Of a stretch of 39,975 bases of DNA, positions 9,101-14,736 are shown piece after piece. This DNA comes from a virus. The stretch lies in IMG/VR virus record IMGVR_UViG_3300048828_000115, positions 1 through 39,975 of that record; one strand, 5' to 3'. Position numbers and translations under genes: made by a program. Under the pieces are notes generated by a model, which worked only from the letters and a program-made list of their open reading frames with translations, was not told the origin of the DNA and did no database searches. Each line of letters opens with the position of its first letter. Positions within the stretch are counted from its first letter, which is position 1.

Positions 9101-10489
9101 CTCTCTAAAATCATCACGAAGCTGTCCGTTTACATAAAAGCTTCCGAATTTTTTCTGCTCTTCTTCAGACAACTCGTCTAGTCTTCTCTCAAGACCTTTT
9201 GCTTTTAAATCTTGTCCGCTGATGGTTATACCCATTTCACCTTCTATGAAATCAATTTCGTCTCTTACCTTTAGATACTCATCGTATTTTGCTTTCTCAG
9301 ACTTAAAATTTAATCCTACCTCGCTATATATACTTTTCCCTACAGCATCTGTAGAATGCGTGTCTTTCCATTCACCCTCTGCAAATCTCTGTGCTTCTTC
9401 TTCAGTATCAAACTGAAAAACCTCACCTCTTTCTTCGGCTACTTTTTTTGCTTCATCAAAATCTAAATTCATCCAGTCATTAGGATTCGTTCCGTAAAAC
9501 TCAGGATTTTTTGGAAACAAAGTTGGGATAGCATAGTGCTTACCATCCGCTTCGTAAGATGTCATAAGCACAGTTGATGTAGTTCCATCAGGATTTATTC
9601 TGCCAACTCTACGAAGGTCTTGAGCTTTTGCTGACTGCCCTTCAAAGTCTAAAAGTTCATTTGTTTCAAACTCCTCAAGAGCATGTTGAGATAAAAAGTT
9701 TTTTAAGTTTTGAGATTCTAATATCTCTGTTTTTGTAGTATAAGGGTCTAGGTTTATATCTATGGTTTGTGACCCATCAAAGTTTGTTACAAGTACACCA
9801 TCTCCTATGCCACTTTTTTCAAAGGAAAATCCATACTTCTGAAATTTTTGTTTTAATAAAGGAATTACATCTTCTTCCTCTTGCCCAATAAGGTCAGCGT
9901 TTATAGTGGATAAGTCGGTTTGAAAATCTTCGCTTTGCGTTAGTAAGGTTTGATTTATTTTTGACTGCTCTAGCGCAGTTTCTTGGTCTAGCTTTTCTTG
10001 TTTTAAAAAAGCGTCCATTTCTTGCTGACGAATCTCCTCAGTTGTTCTAGTCTCTGCATTTATATCAGCAAGAACTTGCTGTACATCCACAGCCTCGCCC
10101 TGGTCAGGCTCACCTTGAGAAATTGGAGATTGTATTAGAGGTTGTTTTTCAGATACCCTTGTAGATTCTGATATTTGTACCCTTGGGTCTTCTCTAAAAT
10201 TAGGTTTTTCTTTTTTTGTATAGTCCTCAATATTGAACTGCTCCAAAGAACCATCGACCAAAGTGGATTCCGTAATGTCTTTTTTTTTTACTGTCTTTGG
10301 TGGCTTTGCACCAATAAGAACAGAATAGTCTTCTTTAGATTTTCTATATCCCTGGTCTACAAATAAACCAAACATATCATTTAATGCCTTATCGTTGTTA
10401 GCCATAAGCATTTTAAAATCATCGATAGTACCATTGTATCCTTCTTGCTGAAATAATTCAAAAGAATCTATAAGTGCTTGTTCGTTCAT
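98..10489 (-). CDS. giant multi-domain internal virion / ejection-type protein (3463 aa)
   Basis: This is the last and largest gene of the block, following two smaller cargo-type genes. Visible parts in order: two tandem ~30-residue N-terminal motifs of the type LFxxxGYxxxxxDFxxL (residues ~10-60); a region with an IPTLFP core and EEAQRFAEGEW end (~298-380) that resembles a small domain common in phage virion proteins; long charged helical stretches; a Gly/Ala-rich hydrophobic segment (~683-760) that could insert in membrane; an acidic low-complexity linker with a repeated motif (~1260-1370); a VHDFFGH block (HDFFGH at 1531-1536) followed by EENAW and TTETRGQNSW, known to me from large phage polyvalent proteins; an ISDQLTTGN block (~1738-2040) also seen in such proteins; HEMGH at 2168-2172 with a downstream EEAMA, a zinc-metalloprotease signature; coiled coils; and hydrophobic C-terminal helices (~3020, ~3250). 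Co-injection with DNA is inferred from size, position and mix of domains. No RNA polymerase DxDxD motif was seen. Confidence 0.75.
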   Translation of the reverse strand: MNEQALIDSFELFQQEGYNGTIDDFKMLMANNDKALNDMFGLFVDQGYRKSKEDYSVLIGAKPPKTVKKKDITESTLVDGSLEQFNIEDYTKKEKPNFREDPRVQISESTRVSEKQPLIQSPISQGEPDQGEAVDVQQVLADINAETRTTEEIRQQEMDAFLKQEKLDQETALEQSKINQTLLTQSEDFQTDLSTINADLIGQEEEDVIPLLKQKFQKYGFSFEKSGIGDGVLVTNFDGSQTIDINLDPYTTKTEILESQNLKNFLSQHALEEFETNELLDFEGQSAKAQDLRRVGRINPDGTTSTVLMTSYEADGKHYAIPTLFPKNPEFYGTNPNDWMNLDFDEAKKVAEERGEVFQFDTEEEAQRFAEGEWKDTHSTDAVGKSIYSEVGLNFKSEKAKYDEYLKVRDEIDFIEGEMGITISGQDLKAKGLERRLDELSEEEQKKFGSFYVNGQLRDDFREVIKELSQKENDLYNEVNTEELMSLREKYDLTLQKKYSAIAKDASRANYEAMAFEDALQVQSLQNFGVRLEDLTDIEPKTELEEQILDNFKIQKASLNAEKQHAANIYESAKTFYSSKYDKTIMDEFETGNAAVYSELRKGLNDGNASEIILQLSTGMAFDFQSLDLDNEEDRKKAAEMIVALKTKNRGKKDSKALSRWNRAKGFRESFDAFIRNPSETALAFAANSIGMMLPYGAEIVTATTITGAGIGGALGAGGFVTGPGGVLTTTGGAIAGAGKGFKGGMALTALAMEYTNEYFAAMEAEGYDVLNAKDVELAMQDEDVWATAKERGLKRGIPIALVDYLTAGLAGRVFKVGKVATRTKKIVSQVGERFVFDPIGEMAGEAAAQISVGDELDFKEIAAEGIGGFGNNSSMMVINKFIDGRNNSNIELASKLTDINFIVNEKESDTRISAWTNNMVKLGKINEDQGQRIQKNLGLSKDADNMLDFGTGKNKPNNKRVKARLMELLSAKEEYSADTNRKEVFSQKIKDINGEIAYLLENKTLAPDNQRAKIEAIFSPGVEVGDVRAGLSQYVIDGKSYSKQDFLKKLGKMSASQLLKFNGKVANDEEVANQLKNKIDAVQKPETESVDARQQTEDSQGVGTGVPIQETTELETTETEQVASPIQDNLQENETVVQTEEDAKGRVFTTTKQESVRERDGMKVTKFKFNRSDKATDQRNDSFVSEEVALADTNYEINPEDRLDLQEGETATYEINEIREGDTGVGASVKFTTIDADGNKIGSFQGDVTLVEKPEINTEKQRNIANTNEKTNGKPTTETQEVEVPQVVGTNPLSSIEVSEDYNDIGAQRREKMKAVTRAMEDGEITEQEALDLRQESFDNVKEAQRLYEIRKQKRNIAKTNEKTNGKPTTEVAAGNRLFSEPLQAATEIEARVKERTGIDTPKGKRITKLNEERSNRISEAYEKQESNPNDPEVQAAYKALIDETIAQHEEILADGYVVELSDTEYKNSSDMISDLRDNKNMRVFSTEEGFGAEGITDADRAANPMLAPTKFKDKNGKPLLVNDVFRFVHDFFGHSKEGNSFGPIGEENAWDVHSRMYSPLARRAMTTETRGQNSWVNFSGVNEKAFALRDEARALRKEGKFEEAEAKVKEAYDTMKFAQQKVMLLPEEFSLLPEETPEGIALSEEVADLESTLDDTDSKVDFKLKEETTEEGFADTKEIVEAMSKVEEGAIIEGPTKIKETSPTAPKVDIEELNSRTDKPLPVVDYEVIDGIPTMFSISDQLTTGNTVNPYTGNVITNLKGGFGFNGINGHENLAWASIDNNTVKGQISTALRIYNNNKELYKNWWAANPEYNGLVPMSIVKMESNSILSNEAVVRVMADNIASFPKDKRVKALEVFRQVLETRRGKLDQAVKTGVGLSGKPVKEGTIKQYKEELEAIKDVQKMDKQIKAKTIDTLLTSKALVKLKAITSVNVITGNLGYGTTNSPNRNPVKPGTYAKNPVAKALLGDNAPLEERSKLHLGAITDVITEPQLRKTPARSVFLITGIDVLNPGIERTVHPNYPVGPRGKIIGVIEQPKSMLELFPSAYNNAVLGKAKEDAGLNRKRSDKLRLSETIPVGMGLVNKEYQGTIVGVNEEGRFLDFINRSFPFVNISTDQQTMNQLLESPDVTAYLKGDTVVYGMTKDGNIFINEDVHDSKSELYNTAIHEMGHVWVKHLSLTPKGKKIYKRGAELVQQTELYKRLLKRFDGDVDKATEEAMATLIGNRGESVVDASLQQKIKDWITAVWEYVREQFKLSKDLTTKEIQELTMDEFLGTALADIFSGKPVSLSEAQLKTFSSELKEAMFKSDQSIGSIIETGRKNGFSDASIKEVLKGRGFKVADINAAMEVKVDAFTPLPEAFGRVEGGISQGMQLFNEVRQKLSKFTTPEKTLSEVRQKAMDLIKENPIYKAQPEQTQMEILVDFDKTLNTRSNVAVQKEIAAIKNNLRQRKINSQNLKAAQIQLRNYIRKALPKSKMYTQAQINKLISRVTKSTVDTFQADTEYVMKIVDQQKTKMKKAAIKDMLKLVKAKAMTAFTKSGKRRAKGLSREGTAYFKAVKQILTADVDTLNKIQEDLQNESSEISNLIEKQQDGQKLTQKEQAKVNQALAFDTFGDVSNMSLEEVQDLMQQLKDVRAESIATFKSRRLARVEANKKMKEEAEAQIKDTNPMLFDADGNVLNKNERNARKNEILSHFRNFEIGKAFSELGERMAFSTAKEFIQGMKQMFQHLGTLTNVLDRVTQGKNFFTKNVYDALNRMDDLNNGGVFQTQGKLDAIANTIPGITKGVKEIYRKLNSGVHVLKLKRSDTGREYTDMFNADELMRIYALSLNDTQRQKLEAQGITPEVIENIKSIIGPEAVEFADKTVNFLSNEYYESVNDVYSYVNDVNLGYVNNYFPTSTIQKETTKKMITEGDFSGVFNAESAPAFKERVDMRSDVDLHSGGFTNVLKNHVDTMEKYKAYAVGTQRLNALFKIDSVNVLLEEMGVVGPIKNAINFAINPESGKDASLNPSLISRLQTKFTGFALAFKAIQILKQATSFVNAYSDYSYFPADSRVPRVVQAAVDLPMFMFDGARVVLSLAKDLVGKNGAIREAMEISPTFRKRVEQGLEGDVVGLESGRQTFKKKALTGGKLKRAQAAFKTAGASPTIIGDVLGVMGYMINYKRNIANGMSKADAVKAFNDYNATQQSRRGTDKIPIQRNNNVFVRGFTMFGSTLFLQMNKVMQSTTNITRDISQKKRPRSKDTRDLALNLAVANVLFATAANIAKFIKGDDEDRETAMKSIAEAMMGLNLIYQIPYLGSTVKDLDIAGQVIAGVKGEEYKRGRIYKSDVVNPFASVLQKYKKLTKEDENKVGAIVRTLIEIKIGAQIDPFVGLYNYFGGEEEDVDPAMYDVMGISPSYRPKNEGGKTKSMSKKDMKKFAPGLYEELYGPGGSLAPLEQLKKDERKRKRDLQKEIDAAMGLD
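6378..6426. repeat. 49-nt direct repeat, copy 1 (inside the giant gene)
   Basis: It matches 6657-6705 over 49 nt with one mismatch (c/a). The copies are 279 nt apart, which keeps frame, and encode RNIAKTNEKTNGKPTTE in one and RNIANTNEKTNGKPTTE in the other. They bracket a charged linker of the giant protein. Confidence 0.9.
6657..6705. repeat. 49-nt direct repeat, copy 2 (inside the giant gene)
   Basis: Partner of 6378-6426, 48 of 49 bases identical. Because both copies are in the same reading frame, recombination between them would remove or add exactly 93 codons of linker. Confidence 0.9.
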
Positions 10490-10505
10490 TAGTTAGTTTA
10501 TTTTT

Positions 10506-12464
10506 TTAGTTATATCCTGAACCTACCCCACCTGGATTAGTTGTAGTTGTATTTGTATTTGTATTTGTGCTACCACCTTTTCTTTTTCTTCTTGAATTCC
10601 TTGTAGTACTTATATCTTTTCTTTTTACACCTTTTGTTAGAGACATTCTCTTTAAATCCTCCTCAGATGTTGAGTTATCTAATATAAAGTCTTTAATTAC
10701 TTTGTCATAATTTGGTTTAGTTATATCAACCTCAAGCTCCTTACCTCCTTTTTTCTTAATCGTAACAAGTCTATCTTCATTATCTCCTACACCATAAGTT
10801 TCTTCTATTGAAAATTCTGCAGGCATGTTAGCTTTAAAGTCTTTTACCATTTGTCCATTAGCATCATCGATAGGTTCTCCTTTATCTGTAGCATAATTAG
10901 CTCTACTTCCGTCTATCCTTTCATCAAGATAATCTGAGTAAGCCTCTTGAATGGATTGTTTTTTAGACTCACCTTCACGTGCTGCAAACACATCAGTTAA
11001 AGATTCTTCACCAAACACTCCAGGTAAAGCGTTTCCTTCCGAGTCAGTTCGCCTTCCTCCGCTTCTATCTAATACTTCTGTTACATCATCTACACCATGT
11101 ATCTCGTTTCCAAGTCTAGACCACTCATCAATAGTAATATTTTCTGGGTCATACTTAATAACTCTATTCCTTGAGGAATCTTTGTAAATAAACTCTATCT
11201 CTCCAGGGACAGTTAAATCAATGTCATCTAAATTTGAGTCCTTAGATTTCTTTGTACCTAATAAGTTCTCAAGAGCTGCTTGTTTTTGTTTTGGGGTTTT
11301 TTCGTAGTATAAATCATTCCAAGAACTAATAGCGCTTTCTTCTTGCTTTTGCTTATTTTGATTCGCAAGTTGAGCAGCACTTGGTTGTTGTTTCTTTGGT
11401 TCGTTATAAGTAGATATTGTTTTCTCTCTATCTATCTTATTTCTAAAGTTTGTTTGAACACTATCAAAAGCTAGCTTTTTTTGCTCATCACTAAGCATTG
11501 GCTCTATTCTACCACTACCATCATCTTTAATAAGAACTTTATTAGGGTCTGCTTTAGCCTCTGCCTCATTAAAAGTTGGTTCAAAAGGTTTTCCGTTTTT
11601 AGGATTTACCAATCCACCTGTAAGAACAGATAATGCGTTTAAAGGGTTAGCCTCTAGATAGCTGTTAATCATATCTGTTTCCATAGATTTAAAATCATCT
11701 ACAGCCTTTTGACCTTTAGGGCCTAATGTCCCACGCATTGTTGGGTCTAGTAATTTAGTTACAGTACCTGCATAATTTGTGCCTCCAGCATCTCTTACAC
11801 TATTTATAAATGTACCCAATCTTTCAGCCTCCATAGTCATAGTTGTACCAACATCAAACTTATCGTACTTTTCTTTGTATCTGTTACGAAGCTGGTTTAC
11901 TGTCATAAAGTCATTAGGGTTTTTACTAAGTACTCTTGTACCGTTTTTATCATCAACTAGCTTACCAATGCTTACACTCCCATCTTGAGAGTTTATATAA
12001 GACTGTGCGTTTTTAAGATTAGAAAGGCCCTCTATCTGCTCCATTAACCACCCTTCTAATTCCTGGCTTTCTCCATCCTTAAATCTTTTCATTTTTTCTG
12101 TGTACTCAGACTGGTACTCTTCGGATAAACCGAATAACTGTTTAGTACCATCAGTTAAATTCTGACGAGCTACAGTGTAGTCTCTATCTTTCATTACACC
12201 ACTCTTCAAAAGTCTGTCTTGAATTAAACGCATGCGTGAAGCATCTGCAGCATGGTTTAGCGCAAATGCATTTGCTGTTTTAAAATCTCCAGATGGAGCA
12301 TTGTCAAGAGTCTCTTGGTATTCTCTGGTAGACTTATCGAAAGCATCTCGTTTAGCCTGCCTTGCAGCGCCAGCATCTAATAATGTTTGAGATAAATTTG
12401 CGCCTACCTCCTGCCAGTTAACACCAGCTGCGTTCTCTCTTTGTACGTATCCGTAGTAAGTCAT
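10506..12464 (-). CDS. putative internal virion protein (652 aa)
   Basis: A mostly helical, charged protein with no clear enzymatic motif. The N-terminus (VNWQEVGANLSQTLLDAG, then AARQAKRDAFDKSTREYQETLD) has an Ala-rich amphipathic character typical of phage internal/cargo proteins. The C-terminus ends in a basic RKRKGG patch followed by an Asn/Thr-rich tail (TNTNTNTTTTNPGG), suggesting a disordered end. It sits between the 302-aa membrane-segment protein and the giant protein with gaps of about 16 nt, so the three are probably co-transcribed and packaged together. The internal-protein role is inferred from context and composition; a tail-associated role is possible. ATG start at 12464. Confidence 0.55.
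   Translation of the reverse strand: MTYYGYVQRENAAGVNWQEVGANLSQTLLDAGAARQAKRDAFDKSTREYQETLDNAPSGDFKTANAFALNHAADASRMRLIQDRLLKSGVMKDRDYTVARQNLTDGTKQLFGLSEEYQSEYTEKMKRFKDGESQELEGWLMEQIEGLSNLKNAQSYINSQDGSVSIGKLVDDKNGTRVLSKNPNDFMTVNQLRNRYKEKYDKFDVGTTMTMEAERLGTFINSVRDAGGTNYAGTVTKLLDPTMRGTLGPKGQKAVDDFKSMETDMINSYLEANPLNALSVLTGGLVNPKNGKPFEPTFNEAEAKADPNKVLIKDDGSGRIEPMLSDEQKKLAFDSVQTNFRNKIDREKTISTYNEPKKQQPSAAQLANQNKQKQEESAISSWNDLYYEKTPKQKQAALENLLGTKKSKDSNLDDIDLTVPGEIEFIYKDSSRNRVIKYDPENITIDEWSRLGNEIHGVDDVTEVLDRSGGRRTDSEGNALPGVFGEESLTDVFAAREGESKKQSIQEAYSDYLDERIDGSRANYATDKGEPIDDANGQMVKDFKANMPAEFSIEETYGVGDNEDRLVTIKKKGGKELEVDITKPNYDKVIKDFILDNSTSEEDLKRMSLTKGVKRKDISTTRNSRRKRKGGSTNTNTNTTTTNPGGVGSGYN
10541..10570. 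repeat. GTATTT-type hexanucleotide repeat
   Basis: A run of GTAGTT/GTATTT units encodes the Asn-Thr dipeptide tail of the 652-aa protein. Such runs can change length by slippage without breaking frame. Confidence 0.7.
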
Positions 12465-12479
12465 TTAACTATTTTTTTA

Positions 12480-13388
12480 TTAAAAGCCCATCTGCTGTTT
12501 AATCATCATTCTTTGTTCTGGAGTCATCTGCAATAGCTGGTCCATAAATTCTGGCCCTTGTAGGCCACCTAGTTGACTAAAGTCTTGTATCTGTGAACTT
12601 ACTAGGTTACCACTTGCGTCTGCAGCCAACGTTTTTCCTAAAGCACCAAACGTATTTGCATCATAACTTAAGCCTCCTACAGCCTGTTGAAATTTTTGGT
12701 TCATCATCGGCTTTAAATTCTGTCTGTACTCCCTACCTGTTCGAGGGCCTTGTCCAGCATACGCTCCAGTCCCTGCTAAGTAATCTGCTTTCTGACCTTT
12801 AGTAAACTCTCGTTGCATACCTGCTACATCTCTAGCCTCTGCACTCTTTCCATACGTAGGAACCATAGCAAGTCCTTGCTGTAAAACATTACCAACACCT
12901 TGAAAACCTTGCATTTTTAATTGGTCTGCCGCTTGCCCTGCTTCAGCTGAAGCCTTCTGCGCACCAGCTATATCACCTAGTTTTAGCTGCATTTTAATAT
13001 CACTCTTACGAGTTTCTTCATCAGCAACAAGCTTATCTAGCTCGTCTAATTCTTTTCCTTGTGTAGCTCTTATGTTGGCAGCGGCCTGAACTGTTCCTTC
13101 CTGAACTCTTTGAGAGCCTCCTAAAACACCACGTTGGTCACCCTCTCTAATGGCTTCCATTTCTGTTTTTATCTGAGCACCCAAAGTGTCTTGCATTTGC
13201 TCGTATGGTTCTTGGTTTAAAGACAAGGCTTTATATTCGTTTTTTGTAAGCTCTTTCTCTACCTCAGCCATTGCCATTGCTGCTTTTCTATCAGCGTCTT
13301 GCTGTGCTCTTCTTTGTTTACCTGCGCCTATAAAGCTCATTGCTGTAGTTCCTACAGATATTGCTAAGCCTGCTATTGCTCCTGACAT
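12480..13388 (-). CDS. putative internal virion protein with N-terminal hydrophobic helix (302 aa)
   Basis: It begins MSGAIAGLAISVGTTAMSFIGAG, one hydrophobic segment (residues ~3-23), followed by a charged Ala/Gln/Glu-rich helical body (~25-160) and a looser Gly-rich C-terminal half. This plan is typical of short-tail phage internal/ejection proteins of the T7 gp14 kind, where the hydrophobic helix helps form a conduit in the host envelope. I infer the role from architecture and from its place just before the two larger cargo-type genes. The start at 13388 overlaps the previous gene's end by 16 nt, so translational coupling is likely. A generic structural role cannot be excluded. Confidence 0.55.
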   Translation of the reverse strand: MSGAIAGLAISVGTTAMSFIGAGKQRRAQQDADRKAAMAMAEVEKELTKNEYKALSLNQEPYEQMQDTLGAQIKTEMEAIREGDQRGVLGGSQRVQEGTVQAAANIRATQGKELDELDKLVADEETRKSDIKMQLKLGDIAGAQKASAEAGQAADQLKMQGFQGVGNVLQQGLAMVPTYGKSAEARDVAGMQREFTKGQKADYLAGTGAYAGQGPRTGREYRQNLKPMMNQKFQQAVGGLSYDANTFGALGKTLAADASGNLVSSQIQDFSQLGGLQGPEFMDQLLQMTPEQRMMIKQQMGF

Positions 13389-13900
13389 AATAATTTTTTA
13401 TTTAATATAACGTGCTCAGGGAGGTCTTTATAATTATCTGTATAAACCTCTTTCTCAGCGTCTTCTATTGTTTTAGCGTCTGTTCTATAAACACAAACCC
13501 AAGTTGTATCCTCATGTATATAAGCAACTCGTTGTGTTCCTATTTCAGTCATTACTTTCATCGGTGCTTTTATTCTTTTCACCTCACCTGTGTCTAGTAA
13601 AACTGACATCTCACCTTTTAAAAAAAAAGATGGGTGGTTCTGTTTATGAATAAAACTAACGACCAATGTACCCTTCGGCATAAAAATCTCTCTGGTATAT
13701 AGACCGTCTTTTAAATAATGAGTAACTGGCATCATCTTTTCCATTTCAGGAGTGTGGTGCTTTACTGAACCATTATGTAATAAGACGTTCTCTTTAAATG
13801 TGTTAATATTCTCCCAAAGAAGACCCCTATTTTGATGAACATATTGTAGTATATTTTCTGGGGTGTTTTTCTTTTTCCTAAATATACTTAATATACTCAT
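13373..13900 (-). CDS. unrecognised 175-aa protein behind a TAnnTTTG promoter
   Basis: I do not recognise this protein. It starts MSILSIFRKKKN with a basic N-terminus, has no signal peptide or clear membrane segment, and its middle (KGTLVVSFIHKQNHPSF, then MSVLLDTGEVKRI) looks like a small beta-rich fold. A Cys is seen in TTWVCVYRTD and another near the C-terminus (KKLLCQEQ). The ATG at 13900 lies only 8 nt after a TATCTTTG element, so the transcript would have a very short leader. The 3' end overlaps the 302-aa gene by 16 nt. Its position between tail and cargo genes suggests a virion or assembly role, which is inference. Confidence 0.6.
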   Translation of the reverse strand: MSILSIFRKKKNTPENILQYVHQNRGLLWENINTFKENVLLHNGSVKHHTPEMEKMMPVTHYLKDGLYTREIFMPKGTLVVSFIHKQNHPSFFLKGEMSVLLDTGEVKRIKAPMKVMTEIGTQRVAYIHEDTTWVCVYRTDAKTIEDAEKEVYTDNYKDLPEHVILNKKLLCQEQ

Positions 13901-13903
13901 AAC

Positions 13904-13925
13904 TTTTACAAAGATATGAATTTTA
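13904..13925. repeat. 22-nt promoter-like repeat, copy 1
   Basis: An exact 22-nt match to 36210-36231, upstream of two unrelated genes 22 kb apart. On the minus strand it contains CATATCTTTGTAAAA. A shared regulatory role is the simplest reading. Confidence 0.85.
13909..13916 (-). promoter_or_regulatory. TATCTTTG -7 type promoter element
   Basis: Minus-strand TATCTTTG fits the Bacteroidota -7 consensus TAnnTTTG and sits 8 nt before the ATG of the 175-aa gene. I saw no TTG at the usual -33 distance, so it may use only the -7 box or a phage-specific factor. It would start a transcript for the cargo genes. Confidence 0.5.
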
Positions 13926-14726
13926 AGGGAAACTTTTGAATGCCTGACTTTTTACTGCAAAAAGCTCTGTTGGAGAAGTATTACCATTGGTTAGTGTGAA
14001 TTCACAGTAATGTCCTAACACTCCTTGAGACTCTGCAATAGAGTTTTTAATAAATAAAAAGTACTCATTTACTCCTGGTATAGGGACGCTTCCTGCTACT
14101 GTAGTGTCTATAGTTACTATAGATGTACCATCGTTTTGATTTACAACAGATGTGACCTGGCCAGCTAAATTAGGTTCATATTTGTTTTGCAAATTTAAAA
14201 CACCAAAATAAAATAAATCTCCGTTAGATAAAATCGAACCAACACTGGTTGGAGGTATAAATTTAATAGTTGATACAGTGCCTGCAATTACAACATTATC
14301 ACTAACCCCTATACCTGTTAATGAACGCAAAGGAAGCTGAGGCGTGTTATCAGGTAAATCTGTATTGTTTCTTATAAATGCAAACCAATCAGATTCTTTC
14401 TGTTCAAAATAAGTTGAGTCTATAAATCCAGTTGTTTGTAGGTCAGTAATAAAAGTTCCGTCCCAAGCATCATCACCTTCAAGAGCAATTGTTTTAAACT
14501 TTTTGTTATCTAAAGCCGATTCATTAAAAACACTAGTTATTTTAGACACTCCTTGAATTCCATAAAAATTATTTCTTGGAGCGCTATTAGAATTGTGTTG
14601 ATATAAATCACCACCTTTAAAGGTATATAAAAATTGATTCATACCCTTTATAAATTCTGGGTAATAAGAATAAAAAGATGGCCACCCTTGTGCCGAACCG
14701 CTATATGTTAGTGTATAATTATCCAT
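13923..14726 (-). CDS. putative tail protein (267 aa)
   Basis: A beta-rich protein. Its first 130 residues contain a pattern (GWPSFYSYYPEF, GMNQFLYTFKGGDLYQHN, NNFYG, FKTIALEGDDAW, YFEQKESDWFAFIRNN) that I associate with the C-terminal part of large tail-hub/stabilisation proteins of Bacteroidota and marine phages. Here it is a separate gene downstream of the 1478-aa tail protein and the 584-aa protein. The rest (GVSDNVVIAGTVSTIKF, then LLSNGDLFYFG-like strands) also looks like beta-sandwich. The tail role is inferred from this resemblance and from context. No enzymatic motif is visible. Confidence 0.55.
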   Translation of the reverse strand: MDNYTLTYSGSAQGWPSFYSYYPEFIKGMNQFLYTFKGGDLYQHNSNSAPRNNFYGIQGVSKITSVFNESALDNKKFKTIALEGDDAWDGTFITDLQTTGFIDSTYFEQKESDWFAFIRNNTDLPDNTPQLPLRSLTGIGVSDNVVIAGTVSTIKFIPPTSVGSILSNGDLFYFGVLNLQNKYEPNLAGQVTSVVNQNDGTSIVTIDTTVAGSVPIPGVNEYFLFIKNSIAESQGVLGHYCEFTLTNGNTSPTELFAVKSQAFKSFP

Positions 14727-14736
14727 GTTTTATTTT

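Noticed and set aside
98-10489. Giant protein as an N4-like virion RNA polymerase
   Set aside because: Size is similar, but I found no DxDxD-type or other polymerase motif, and the recognisable blocks belong to other families.
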